Assembly: GCF_902506195.1 (NCBI RefSeq)
Contig: NZ_LR732817.1
Span: 2,176,244 to 2,240,243 of the forward strand
Source: Citricoccus sp. K5
GTDB lineage: Bacteria; Actinomycetota; Actinomycetes; Actinomycetales; Micrococcaceae
Reading direction: 5' to 3'
Length of the DNA stretch: 64,000 nt
In this document: positions 43,413 to 51,734 of the stretch, one piece after another
How positions within the stretch are numbered: the stretch's first letter is position 1
How the letters are laid out: each line of letters opens with the position of its first letter
The notes under the pieces: generated by a model
Seen by the model: the letters and a program-made list of their open reading frames with translations, nothing else
What the model was told of the DNA's origin: nothing
The model's database searches: none
Position numbers and translations under genes: made by a program

Positions 43413-44849
43413 ATGTCCCAGACCACGCCTCACCGCGCCCCGCGCCGTTCCCTTCGTCCCTCGGAGCCACCGTCCCCTCAGGCGAAGCGGGCCCTGGTCA
43501 GCGGCGCCACCGGTGCCGCGCTCGAATGGTTCGACTTCGCCCTCTACGGCGCTCTGTCCGCCACGGTCTTCCCCGCCCTGTTCTTCAATGACCTCGACCC
43601 GGGGATGGGCCTGCTGGCATCCTTCGCGACCTTCGGCGTGGGCTTCTTCGCCCGTCCCCTGGGAGGAATCGTCTTCGGCTACCTCGGTGACCGGTTCGGC
43701 CGCCGCCAGATCCTGTTGACCACGTTCATCATGATGGGCGCCGCCTCCGTAGTCATCGGCCTCCTCCCGCCGTACGCCACGATCGGGTTCATCGCCCCGC
43801 TGATCCTGGTCTTGATGCGCTTCATCCAGGGTGTGGCCCTGGGCGGTGAGGCCACGGGCGCCCAACTCATGACCATGGAGCACGCTCCGGGCGACCGCCG
43901 GGCCTTCTACGGCGCCGTCATGGCCATGGGTTCCCCGGTCAGCCAGGTGATGGCCCACCTGCTCCTGGCCGTCATGACCGCCACCCTCAGTGCCGAGGCG
44001 TTCCTGTCCTGGGGCTGGCGACTGCCGTTCCTGTTGAGCGTCCTGCTGGTGCTGGTGGGCATCTACATCCGTCTCAAGGTCGAGGAGACCCCGCTCTTCA
44101 AGGAGGGGCAGAAGCACGCCCAGGAAGGCGTCGGCACGCTCACCGTCCTCAAGACCCACGGCGTCGCCATCCTGCGCCTGATGCTCGCCTACGCGCCGAT
44201 CGTGCTGACCTTCTACGTTGTCTCAGTGTTCGGCATCAGCTACCTGACGGGCCGCGGCTTCACCCAGACGGAGACGTTCACCATCATCATGATCGCCAAC
44301 CTGGTCTCCGTGGTGGCCATGTGGTTCGGCGGCCGTCTGGCCGACGTCTACGGCCGCCGGAGGATCCTGATGGTCGGGTCCATCGGCACTCTCATCGCGG
44401 CCTTCGTCTTCTTCCCGGTCGCCCACCTCGGAAGCTTCCCCCTGACACTGTTGGTGGTGACCTTCGCCCTGGCGTCCGCCCAGTTCGGCAATGCCGGCCA
44501 GGGCGCCTTCTTCGCCGAGGCCTTCCCGACCCGGATCCGCTACACCGGCTCAGCCCTGGCCCTGACCGGTTCGACCCTCGTCTTCGCCGCCCCGGCACCG
44601 TTCCTCGCCACTGGGTTGATGAACATCAGTGGCGGAAGCACGGTGCCCCTGACCGTCGTCTGGATCCTGGTCATCGTCGCCGCCCTGATCACCATGGTCA
44701 CGATGGGTGACGGAAAGACCCTCGAGGGCGGTCGGCACCACTTCACCCGCGCAGCGGTGAACACAGCGCACGCGGCGGATGCCGACGATGCGGGAAACAC
44801 CGGGAATTCAGGGACGGAGGAGGCACCGGTCCCCACGGCCGTGCGCTGA
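43413..44849 (+). CDS. MFS transporter, metabolite:H+ symporter (MHS) type
   Basis: 478 aa, twelve membrane segments with MHS marks: SGATGAALEWFDFALYGALSA at the start, GYLGDRFGRRQIL in loop 2-3, MRFIQGVALGGEATGAQ in segment 4, GGRLADVYGRRRILMVG in loop 8-9. SD AGGAG precedes the ATG. Together with the transporter at 38492 this gives the island two proton-coupled importers for organic acids, likely for related substrates or the two sides of one pathway. Confidence 0.86.
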   Translation: MSQTTPHRAPRRSLRPSEPPSPQAKRALVSGATGAALEWFDFALYGALSATVFPALFFNDLDPGMGLLASFATFGVGFFARPLGGIVFGYLGDRFGRRQILLTTFIMMGAASVVIGLLPPYATIGFIAPLILVLMRFIQGVALGGEATGAQLMTMEHAPGDRRAFYGAVMAMGSPVSQVMAHLLLAVMTATLSAEAFLSWGWRLPFLLSVLLVLVGIYIRLKVEETPLFKEGQKHAQEGVGTLTVLKTHGVAILRLMLAYAPIVLTFYVVSVFGISYLTGRGFTQTETFTIIMIANLVSVVAMWFGGRLADVYGRRRILMVGSIGTLIAAFVFFPVAHLGSFPLTLLVVTFALASAQFGNAGQGAFFAEAFPTRIRYTGSALALTGSTLVFAAPAPFLATGLMNISGGSTVPLTVVWILVIVAALITMVTMGDGKTLEGGRHHFTRAAVNTAHAADADDAGNTGNSGTEEAPVPTAVR

Positions 44850-44880
44850 GGGGCGGCAGAGCCGGGCGCGACCGCTAGTA

Positions 44881-44941
44881 GTTACGGTCACAGTTGACGT
44901 CGAGACGCGCCGATGCACCCACCGACAAGCGTGATCGTAAC
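44881..44941. repeat. 61-bp palindromic repeat, copy 3
   Basis: GTTACGGTCAC (44881-44891) and GTGATCGTAAC (44931-44941) form arms with one mismatch. The core GACGTCGAGACGCGCCGAT matches copies at 10236-10296 and 11224-11284, and all three are 61 bp from GTTA to TAAC. Lies between convergent genes. Confidence 0.75.
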
Positions 44942-44963
44942 CCAAGGGGTGGGAGCCGGGGCG

Positions 44964-45881
44964 CTACCGGGTGGCGGGCATCTCCGGCGTCGGCAGCTGG
45001 TGGGTGCCGGTCTGGGTCACGCCCAGCACCTCTCCCCCGGCGCGGGCGGCACCGCCTCCGTGGGACAGCACCCACAGGGTCTCCCAGACGGCCCGCGCCG
45101 TGACGGGAGCGATGCGCAGGAGGAGGCGGCCGGCATCGCGCGAGGCGTCCGCATCCGCACCGAAGACGTAGTTGCCGTTGCTCTGGGTGCTGATGAAGGC
45201 CAGGTTCACGCCGAGGGCGGAGGACGTGGACTCCCACACGAACCACGGCTCAGCCCACAGCTCCGCCAGCTCGGCGGGCGAGCCGTCCGGCGCGGGGTAC
45301 AGCGGGTCGGCCACGCGGGCGGTGAATTCGTCCTCGTCCACCAGCAGCTCGCCGGCCAGCAGTGCGGGCCCGGTGCGCACACCGGCCCACGTGCAGACCT
45401 GGGAGGCCAAGGCGTCCCGCTCGGCGAGCGCCACGGCATACCGGGAACGGCTCTGGCTCACGACGCCGGCCATCACGTCCGCGCCCGGCGCACCGGACAC
45501 GGTGGAGACCTGGCCCCCGGCGAGCCAGGACTGCATCAGGGTGCGCTCGGCGCCGCACTGGCCGCGCAGGGCCAGGACGTCCTCGGCGGTGGCGACGGGG
45601 CCCATGAAGTCATCCCCGGCGGTGTCCAGCACGCCGTCCAGGGTCAGGAACCCCTCGCGGACCAGGCGGCCGATGGCACTGCGGTTCCGCAGGGTGGCGA
45701 AGCGGCCGAGCGAGCCGAGGTGGTGGATGGACTGCAGGACCTCGAGGTCGTTGCTGCGCAACAGGCCGGGATCCTCGGGACTGGTTGACTGGCGGCGGCC
45801 GTCCCCGTGGACGTGGCGCTGCAGGGCCTCGACGTCCGCGATCGGCCGCCCGGACCGGCCCTGTCGGTCAGTGGCGGACAT
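44964..45881 (-). CDS. hypothetical protein
   Basis: 305 aa, cytosolic-looking, no signal or membrane segment. I do not recognise a family. Visible patterns: a helical N-terminal part (NDLEVLQSIHHLGSLGRFAT, RNRSAIGRLVREGFLTLDGV), then an alpha/beta-like half with EPWFVWESTSSALGVNLAFI and a C-terminus rich in Gly/Ala. Start ATG 45881 shares one base with the stop of the upstream gene, so the two are a coupled pair. The size and pairing recall chaperone or accessory genes of type VII-like secretion loci, but no other such gene is present, so I give no function. Confidence 0.65.
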   Translation of the reverse strand: MSATDRQGRSGRPIADVEALQRHVHGDGRRQSTSPEDPGLLRSNDLEVLQSIHHLGSLGRFATLRNRSAIGRLVREGFLTLDGVLDTAGDDFMGPVATAEDVLALRGQCGAERTLMQSWLAGGQVSTVSGAPGADVMAGVVSQSRSRYAVALAERDALASQVCTWAGVRTGPALLAGELLVDEDEFTARVADPLYPAPDGSPAELAELWAEPWFVWESTSSALGVNLAFISTQSNGNYVFGADADASRDAGRLLLRIAPVTARAVWETLWVLSHGGGAARAGGEVLGVTQTGTHQLPTPEMPATR

Positions 45882-46372
45882 CAGGCCACGGCCCGGAGCG
45901 GGGCGCTCTCTGCCGGGACCTCGTCCACAGCGAATCGGGCGCTGGCGATGGCCGCGTCGAAGACAGCGGTGAAGTGCTCGTAGTCGCTGATCAGGCAACT
46001 GGCGCTGATCTCCAGGGTGGCCCGGCCCTCGGCGAGTGCCTCCTGGACCAGCCAGCGGCGGGTGAAGATGTTGTTGCGGCCGGTCCAGCGGGTTAGGTCC
46101 ATCCGGCGCGCGGGATAGCCACCGACCGTGCAGGTGACGTCCTCGACCACGTAGAGGCGGTTCAGGCCGCAGAGTCCGGCCGGCTCACCGGCATAGGTGG
46201 TGGCCACGATGTTCGGGGCCAGTTCGGGTTCGGGCAGGGGCCCTCCGGGCTGCAGTCCGTCCGTGAGCATGCGCTCCGCGGACTCCGTCACGGGGGCGGT
46301 CGCCACCAGGTGAAAGCCGTCCACCGGGTACCGGACCCAGTCCTCGGGCAGGTCCATGGTCAGCGTCCGCAT
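45881..46372 (-). CDS. hypothetical protein, possible LpqN/PsbP-like fold
   Basis: 163 aa, SD GAGGAGA before ATG 46372. No signal peptide. The order MDLPEDWVRYPVDG ... VTCTVGGYPARRMDL ... ATLEISASCLISDYEHFTAVFDA is reminiscent of the LpqN/Mog1/PsbP-type beta-sheet fold in which a C-terminal helix carries the DYEHF-like block. That is a resemblance only. Coupled to the unknown gene downstream. Confidence 0.6.
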   Translation of the reverse strand: MRTLTMDLPEDWVRYPVDGFHLVATAPVTESAERMLTDGLQPGGPLPEPELAPNIVATTYAGEPAGLCGLNRLYVVEDVTCTVGGYPARRMDLTRWTGRNNIFTRRWLVQEALAEGRATLEISASCLISDYEHFTAVFDAAIASARFAVDEVPAESAPLRAVA

Positions 46373-46719
46373 GCGTTCTCCTCCCGCACCTCCCCTACCC
46401 GCGAGTGCCAGTAACGGAAGGTGAATTCCTTCTGAACCACGGTACTGATCCCCCTCCGGGGCCGCGATGGGGAGAGGTACCCATCGCGGCTGTTGCCGCC
46501 GGCGAGGACAGGGTGCTATCCAGCGGCCTGCGGCAGGCCCAGCCCTCGGTCCTGCATGACCTGCCGCAACCGGTCCGGAGGCCAAAGCATCGGTGATGCC
46601 GTGCCGCGGCAGGATGACCACAGGCACCGCACAGCATGGGCAAAGGCGAGACCGAAGGACCGGTGATGATCTGGTCATCGAACACGTCGAACGACGGACC
46701 AGACAACAAGGGATACCCC
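46373..46719. other. intergenic region with a hairpin
   Basis: 347 bp without a convincing gene. Contains a perfect 11-bp inverted repeat, GCCGCGATGGG (46461-46471) and CCCATCGCGGC (46480-46490) with an 8-nt loop and no T-tract; it may be a terminator remnant or an RNA structure. The candidate frames here have unnatural composition. Confidence 0.5.
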
Positions 46720-46905
46720 ATGGCGACCACCGGCAAGATTCTCTCGCATCAGCCCACGGAGCCGTTCGGCCGGAACGGCGCAGGCCGGACACTGTATGAA
46801 CAGCGCGCGCGATGGCTGCCCGGACTGGACCAGCCACCAGCACCCTCCTGGGACGATCTGGATGAGTCCGTCCGCGAACGCTGGTGTGAAAACGCCAAGG
46901 CATGA
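46720..46905 (+). CDS. small hypothetical protein
   Basis: 61 aa. ATG 46720 follows AAGGGA at 8 nt. Sequence features: ATTGKILSHQPTEPFGRNG, then YEQRARWLPGLDQPP and a Trp/acidic end WDDLDESVRERWCENAKA. Natural composition and GC3, but no family recognised. A longer start at 46636 is possible. Confidence 0.5.
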   Translation: MATTGKILSHQPTEPFGRNGAGRTLYEQRARWLPGLDQPPAPSWDDLDESVRERWCENAKA

Positions 46906-46997
46906 TCCGCTGCCGCACGCCGGAAAGGGTCCGGAATGGCACCAACGGTTCACCGCCATAGACTGGCGCGACCATGCGTGAAAGGCGGCAGCCGACC

Positions 46998-47715
46998 ATG
47001 AGCGGACGCAATCCCGACCATTCGGTTCGTTTCCCCGTCAATTTCCAGGACTGGGAAGACCTCACGTTCCTGCACTGGCCCTACGAGGCCGACGCCGTCC
47101 AACGCCTGGTTCCCGAGGGTCTCACGGTGCAGGAATGGGATGGGCTCACCTGGGTCGACATCACCCCGTTCCGCATGGCGCGGGTCCGCGTGCCGGGTCT
47201 GCCGCCGCCCCCGGGATGGGGCGTCTTCCCGGAGCTGAACGTGCGGGCCTACGTGCGCACCCAGGACGGTCGGGACGGCATCTGGTTCCTCGGGATGGTC
47301 GCACCCAGGCTCACCTTCATCGCTGCCCTGCGCGCCCTCGGGCTGCCCTATGAGCGTTCCCACCCGTCCCTGTCCGTGGTCGGCTCGCGGTGGACCTACC
47401 GGTTCGGCACGCCGCACGGGATCCGCTCCCGTCCGGACGACTGGTTCCAGGCGGTCGTGGACGTCGGTCGGCCGCTGGACACCGCCGAGCGGACGCCGCT
47501 GGTGGACGGCCTTCCACCGGAGGGCGCGCGTGCTCTGGCGGACGCCGGTCGTGCATGAGCCTTGGCCGCTGCACACAGCCACTGCCACGGCCACTGCCGC
47601 CGGGAGCCTCACCGCGCCCCTGCACTGGGTCGGGCTGCCGTCACCGACCGAGGACCCGATCGTGCACGCCGCCCCCGCCGTGCACACCCGGATCGGTGTT
47701 CCCCGACCGGCCTGA
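46998..47715 (+). pseudogene. DUF2071 (YqjF-like) gene with frameshift
   Basis: The first frame gives 186 aa with the DUF2071 hallmarks FQDWEDLTFLHWPYEADAVQ, LTVQEWDGLTWVDITPF, ELNVRAYVRTQDGRDGIWFL, then stops at 47558. The expected C-terminal block appears in the -1 frame from about 47500: RARVLWRTPVVHEPWPLH ... GLPSPTEDPIVHAAPAVHTRIG, ending at 47715. DUF2071 proteins normally run ~240 aa as one frame, so a single indel near 47500-47530 has split it. Real mutation or sequencing error cannot be told here. Confidence 0.75.
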
Positions 47716-47750
47716 GCACGACACACGGCTTCGAGCGTGCCCGTGACCGT

Positions 47751-48563
47751 TCAGGCCGAACCGGGCCGGACGTCGTTGTCCCAGCCCCGCTGCGGGGTTG
47801 CGCAAGTCTCGCGGAAGACGAACTGGGAGGGGCGCCTGCGCTCCCGGCTGGACCAGTCGATGGCGGGCCGGTGGGTCCGCTCGGGCAGGTAGCCCAGCCG
47901 GTAAACGGCCATCAGTTCCAGTTCGTCCGGCACCTGCAGCATCCGCACGATGCGATCCCACTGGTGCGGCGCCTCCATGGGGAAGGAGACGAACTGGATA
48001 CCCATGCCGAGCTCCACCGTGGTCAGCCAGAGGTTCTCCATCGCGGCCCCCATGCTGAAGACCGAGTAGAAGCCGGACAGCTCCCCGGGCCGGTACTCAC
48101 CGCGTTCAAGCATGACGCCGATCAGCAACGGGGAGCCGGCCACCAGCCTGCGGTTCTCCTCGCCGAGCTTCTGCGGGACCCGCAGCCGGTTCATCAGGGA
48201 CTGGCCCGAGGGCGTGAACGCACGGGAGGTGAAGGGACGCAGCAGGGCGGGCAGCTTGTCGAAGAGCATGCCGCTGCGGGCCGCGTCCATCTCCTTCTGG
48301 CTGAACCGGAAGTACTTCTTGTACCGGTCGAAGAACGTGCCCGCGCCCATCACCACGGTCATGCTCTCACCGCTGATGGCGGCCACCGTCTCGATGGTGG
48401 TGCGGTCCTCGATGAGCACGAACCGCCATGGCTGGCTGTTGAACTGGGAGGGCGCGGCGGCCGCGGCCCGGATCAGCAGCTGCTGGTGTTCGGGGCTGAC
48501 GGGGTCCGGCCGGAACGGCCCGTTCGTGGTGCGCCGGTTGAACACGGCATCGAGGAATTCCAT
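47751..48563 (-). CDS. nitroreductase family protein
   Basis: 270 aa FMN-dependent oxidoreductase. N-terminal [19 protein letters not shown] (FMN phosphate Arg-Arg), [17 protein letters not shown] (Asn-x-Gln-Pro-Trp signature), and C-terminal [20 protein letters not shown]. Substrate unknown. Three bp downstream of a small membrane protein gene, so probably co-transcribed. Confidence 0.87.
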   Translation of the reverse strand: MEFLDAVFNRRTTNGPFRPDPVSPEHQQLLIRAAAAAPSQFNSQPWRFVLIEDRTTIETVAAISGESMTVVMGAGTFFDRYKKYFRFSQKEMDAARSGMLFDKLPALLRPFTSRAFTPSGQSLMNRLRVPQKLGEENRRLVAGSPLLIGVMLERGEYRPGELSGFYSVFSMGAAMENLWLTTVELGMGIQFVSFPMEAPHQWDRIVRMLQVPDELELMAVYRLGYLPERTHRPAIDWSSRERRRPSQFVFRETCATPQRGWDNDVRPGSA

Positions 48564-48566
48564 GGG

Positions 48567-48896
48567 TTACCTCCAGGCGAGGATGAGCCCGGCCGCATAG
48601 CAGGGGGCCGCCGCCAGGGCGTCGTGGGTGTGCCGGTTCAAGGGTCGCGCTCCGTGCCGCTGCAAGAGGACCAACGGAACAGCTGCGGGGACCAGCGCGA
48701 CGGCGGCCGGCGACCGCCGCGCTGTGCAGGCCAGAGCCGCCACGGCCGTCGTCGTGGCGGTCACGGTGTACAGGCCGTGATGGACCCAGCGGATGCTCGA
48801 CGTATCGATCCACCGGAGGGCCACCGCGGCACCGAGTGCGCAGTTGGCCGTATAGGCACCGGCGGCTGCCGTGACCAGCGTGCGGAGCAGCGTCAT
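48567..48896 (-). CDS. small membrane protein, unknown
   Basis: 109 aa, three to four hydrophobic segments (residues ~2-25, ~32-58, ~65-80, ~92-108). SD AAGGAGG lies 3 nt before the ATG 48896. Sits immediately upstream of the nitroreductase gene. No family recognised. Confidence 0.65.
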   Translation of the reverse strand: MTLLRTLVTAAAGAYTANCALGAAVALRWIDTSSIRWVHHGLYTVTATTTAVAALACTARRSPAAVALVPAAVPLVLLQRHGARPLNRHTHDALAAAPCYAAGLILAWR

Positions 48897-49173
48897 GGCC
48901 CTCCTTGTCAGCCGGTGATCATCACGCCCATCGTGCCACACGCCGGCCCGTCCAACACGGCCCCCGAGTCTCCGCTCTACGCGTCCCTCCGCGCCCTCCC
49001 CACTGAGACCTCAGCTCGAACCCGAACTTGCACGTTCAAGCACGGGTCGGGCAACCGTCATGGTGGCGTTGCGTGTGTACACCTTGCCGTGGGCTGCCGT
49101 TCACGCGGCGAGCACAGGGTAGGTGAGTCAACGGTTACCCCCGGCCGGAACCCTATCCATCGGAAGGTACTTC

Positions 49174-51639
49174 GTGAACGCGATCACTCGCTCCCCACGC
49201 CATCGATCAGCCCGCCTGGCCGCAGGCGTGCTGGCCCTCGCCACCACCGGCGCCCTGCTCAGCCCGGCCGTCACCGCCGCCGCAGCCACCCCCATCACGG
49301 CCAGCCCCGTTGCTGCCCAGAAGTCCGAGACCGCACAGACGGCCCCAACGGCAGAAACCGCCGAGACTGCCGAGCAGGCCGGCGCCGCCTGGGACGAGAG
49401 CGCCTACCGCGGCGCCGTCGAGGTGGTTGAGGGGACGAACCAGACCCCCGAGGTCCTCGAGGGCGTGGTCTTCGACGACCGGAACCAGAACTCCACCCAG
49501 GACGAGGACGAGCCCGGCATCGCCGACGTCACCGTCTCCAACGGCCGCGATGTGGTCACCACCGATGAGGACGGCGCCTACGAGCTGCCGGCCTTCGACA
49601 ACATGACGGCCTTCGTCACCCAGCCCGCCGGCTACCAGGTGCCCGTGGACCAGGACAACGTGGCCCAGTTCCACTACCACCACCTGCCCGAGGGCTCCCC
49701 CGAACTCAAGTACGGCGGCCTCGAGCCCACCGGCCCCCTGCCGGACGCTGTCAACTTCCCACTGGCGCAAGACGAGGACGCCGCCGCCTCCACCCAGGAG
49801 TGCCTGGTGGGCGGGGACGTGCAGACCTACACCGAGGAGGAGATCGAGTACGCTCGCGCCGGCGCGTTCGCCGACCTCGCGGCCCGCTCCGGTTATGAGA
49901 ACTGCGGCGCCCTGTTCGTGGGGGACGTGGCCGGTGACGACCTGTCCCTCTACCCGGGCATCCGCACCCTGACGGAGATGATCAACGGACCGGCCCGCTT
50001 CCTGCCCGGCAACCATGACATCGACTTCGACGCCACGGAGCAGGAGCACGCCTTCGACTCCTACCGCGCGGGCCTCGGCCCCGAGTACTACTCCTATGAC
50101 GTGGGTGATGCCCACTTCGTGGCACTGAACAACGTGGAGTACCCCTTCTCCGGTGACACCCTGTACAACGGGGCCATTGACGAGGAGCAGATGGAGTGGC
50201 TCCGCCAGGACATCGCCAACACTCCCAAGGACAAGCTCGTGGTGATCGCCGCCCACATCCCGCTTCTGGGATTCGCGGACCAGGGCGGCACGCAGCACCA
50301 GACCGACCAGGTCAAGGAGATTTACGAGCTGCTGGAGGGCCGCGAGGCCATCTCGTTGGCTGGCCACGTGCACGCGATCGAGAACATGCGCGAGGGCGAC
50401 AGCCTGGCCTCCTGGAAGGAGCTGTTCGACGTTGACCAGCTGCCCTTCCCCCATCTGACGGTGGGCGCCATCTCCGGTGACTGGTACTCCGGCGAGATGC
50501 TCGACGGCGGCTACCCCACCGCCCTGCAGCGGGACGGTGCCTACCCGGGCGTGCTCACCATGGACCTGGAGGGCAACCAGGTCTCCGAGTACTTCACCCG
50601 CACCGGCGACGACGGTTCCGACCAGATGGCCCTGGGCCTGAACACCCCGGCCTACCGCGGCTGGTTCGAGGAGCACATCGACTCCGAGGACGCCGCACCG
50701 GAGTTCGAGAACCCGCTCACCGTGGGCCAGGACGAGCTGGCGGACACCTGGCTGACCACCAACTTCTTCATGGGCGCCACCGGCTCCACCGTGGAGGTCT
50801 CGGTGGACGGCGGCGAGGCCCAGGCAGCCGAGCGCACTCAGCCGATGGAGGGCGAGGAGCAGTACGTTGGCGCCGAGTACTCGGACCCGACAGCCGTTCA
50901 GGAGCAGCTGGTGCACGGCGGCTCGGTGGCGGACCGCACCTCCCACCTGTGGCGCCTGCCCCTGTCCGCGGGCCTGGAGGCCGGTGAGCACACCGCCGAG
51001 GTGACCGCCACGGACGTGCACGGCAACGTCTCGACCGAGTCCCTGACCTTCGAGGTCACCGAGGGCTCCACCGAGCCGGAGGAGCCGGCCGCGGACTTCA
51101 CGGACAACGCCCCCGGATCTCGCCACTACACCCCGGTCCGCTGGCTGCAGGACGCCGGGCTGACCCACGGCTACTCAGACGGGAGCTTCGGCAAGGACCG
51201 TGAGATCTCTCGCGGCGAGTCCTTGGCCTTCATCTACCGCTACCTCGATCCGGAATACACCGCCGAGGGCGCTCCGTTCCCGGACGTCGAGGCCGGTCAC
51301 ACCCACTACGAGCCGATCTCCTGGGCCGCTGCCCAGGATCAGTCCATCACCACCGGCTACGCCGACGGGACCTTCAAACCCGCCCGCGAGGTGACTCGCG
51401 GCGAGTTCGCTTCCTTCCTGCACCGGGCCATCAAGCCCGAGCACCTGGGACCGAAGGACTCCGAGTTCACCGACGTTCCTGCCGATGACGCCCACTACCA
51501 AGCCATCACCTGGTTGGCCTCCGAAGGCCTCTCCATCGGCTATCAGGACGACACCTACCGCTCCGACCGACCGATCACCCGCGCCGAGGTCGCCACCCTG
51601 CTCTACCGCTACCAGACCATGGTGGCCGACCAGAGCTAG
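49174..51639 (+). CDS. SLH-domain calcineurin-type phosphoesterase, surface protein
   Basis: 821 aa, GTG start with GGAAGG upstream. Signal peptide ~residues 1-48 ending in an Ala-rich cleavage region. Residues ~95-150: SdrD_B-like beta domain (EGVVFDDRNQNSTQDEDEPG). Residues ~240-400: calcineurin-like phosphoesterase with VGDVAGDD, PGNHDID, HIPLLG and AGHVH metal ligands. A C-terminal phosphoesterase-associated domain follows to ~620. Residues ~640-815: three S-layer-homology repeats (RWLQDAGLTHGYSDGSFG, GYADGTFKPAREVTRGEF, DDTYRSDRPITRAEV). SLH modules bind pyruvylated wall polymer, so this is a wall-attached phosphodiesterase or phosphatase. Confidence 0.87.
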   Translation: MNAITRSPRHRSARLAAGVLALATTGALLSPAVTAAAATPITASPVAAQKSETAQTAPTAETAETAEQAGAAWDESAYRGAVEVVEGTNQTPEVLEGVVFDDRNQNSTQDEDEPGIADVTVSNGRDVVTTDEDGAYELPAFDNMTAFVTQPAGYQVPVDQDNVAQFHYHHLPEGSPELKYGGLEPTGPLPDAVNFPLAQDEDAAASTQECLVGGDVQTYTEEEIEYARAGAFADLAARSGYENCGALFVGDVAGDDLSLYPGIRTLTEMINGPARFLPGNHDIDFDATEQEHAFDSYRAGLGPEYYSYDVGDAHFVALNNVEYPFSGDTLYNGAIDEEQMEWLRQDIANTPKDKLVVIAAHIPLLGFADQGGTQHQTDQVKEIYELLEGREAISLAGHVHAIENMREGDSLASWKELFDVDQLPFPHLTVGAISGDWYSGEMLDGGYPTALQRDGAYPGVLTMDLEGNQVSEYFTRTGDDGSDQMALGLNTPAYRGWFEEHIDSEDAAPEFENPLTVGQDELADTWLTTNFFMGATGSTVEVSVDGGEAQAAERTQPMEGEEQYVGAEYSDPTAVQEQLVHGGSVADRTSHLWRLPLSAGLEAGEHTAEVTATDVHGNVSTESLTFEVTEGSTEPEEPAADFTDNAPGSRHYTPVRWLQDAGLTHGYSDGSFGKDREISRGESLAFIYRYLDPEYTAEGAPFPDVEAGHTHYEPISWAAAQDQSITTGYADGTFKPAREVTRGEFASFLHRAIKPEHLGPKDSEFTDVPADDAHYQAITWLASEGLSIGYQDDTYRSDRPITRAEVATLLYRYQTMVADQS

Positions 51640-51665
51640 TCCACACTCCGCCCAACCCAACCAGC

Positions 51666-51723
51666 GGTCGACAGTGCCCCGTTTTCCGGAGAGTTCCTTC
51701 CGGAAAACGGGGCACTGTCGACC
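51666..51723. terminator. long perfect hairpin between convergent genes
   Basis: 25-bp perfect inverted repeat (51666-51690 and 51699-51723) with an 8-nt loop. The arms begin GGTCGACAGTGCCCCG and end in an A/T4 block plus CCGGA. Lies 26 bp after the SLH gene and 11 bp before the end of tsaE, so it can terminate both. Unusually long for a simple terminator. Confidence 0.8.
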
Positions 51724-51734
51724 TCCAGGTGCAG

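Noticed and set aside
34043..44849. A steroid-degradation cluster
   Set aside because: KstD-like flavoproteins are present but no kshAB, hsa, fadE-type or mce genes accompany them.
46395..46736. A 113-codon minus-strand frame in the gap before the small protein gene
   Set aside because: Composition is Cys/Arg/Gly-rich without codon-position bias, no Shine-Dalgarno, no family.
49207..51168. A very long open frame (653 codons) on the minus strand opposite the phosphoesterase gene
   Set aside because: It is the mirror of a high-GC3 gene; its Val/Gly/Leu/His-rich composition is not natural, and the plus-strand protein has clear domains.
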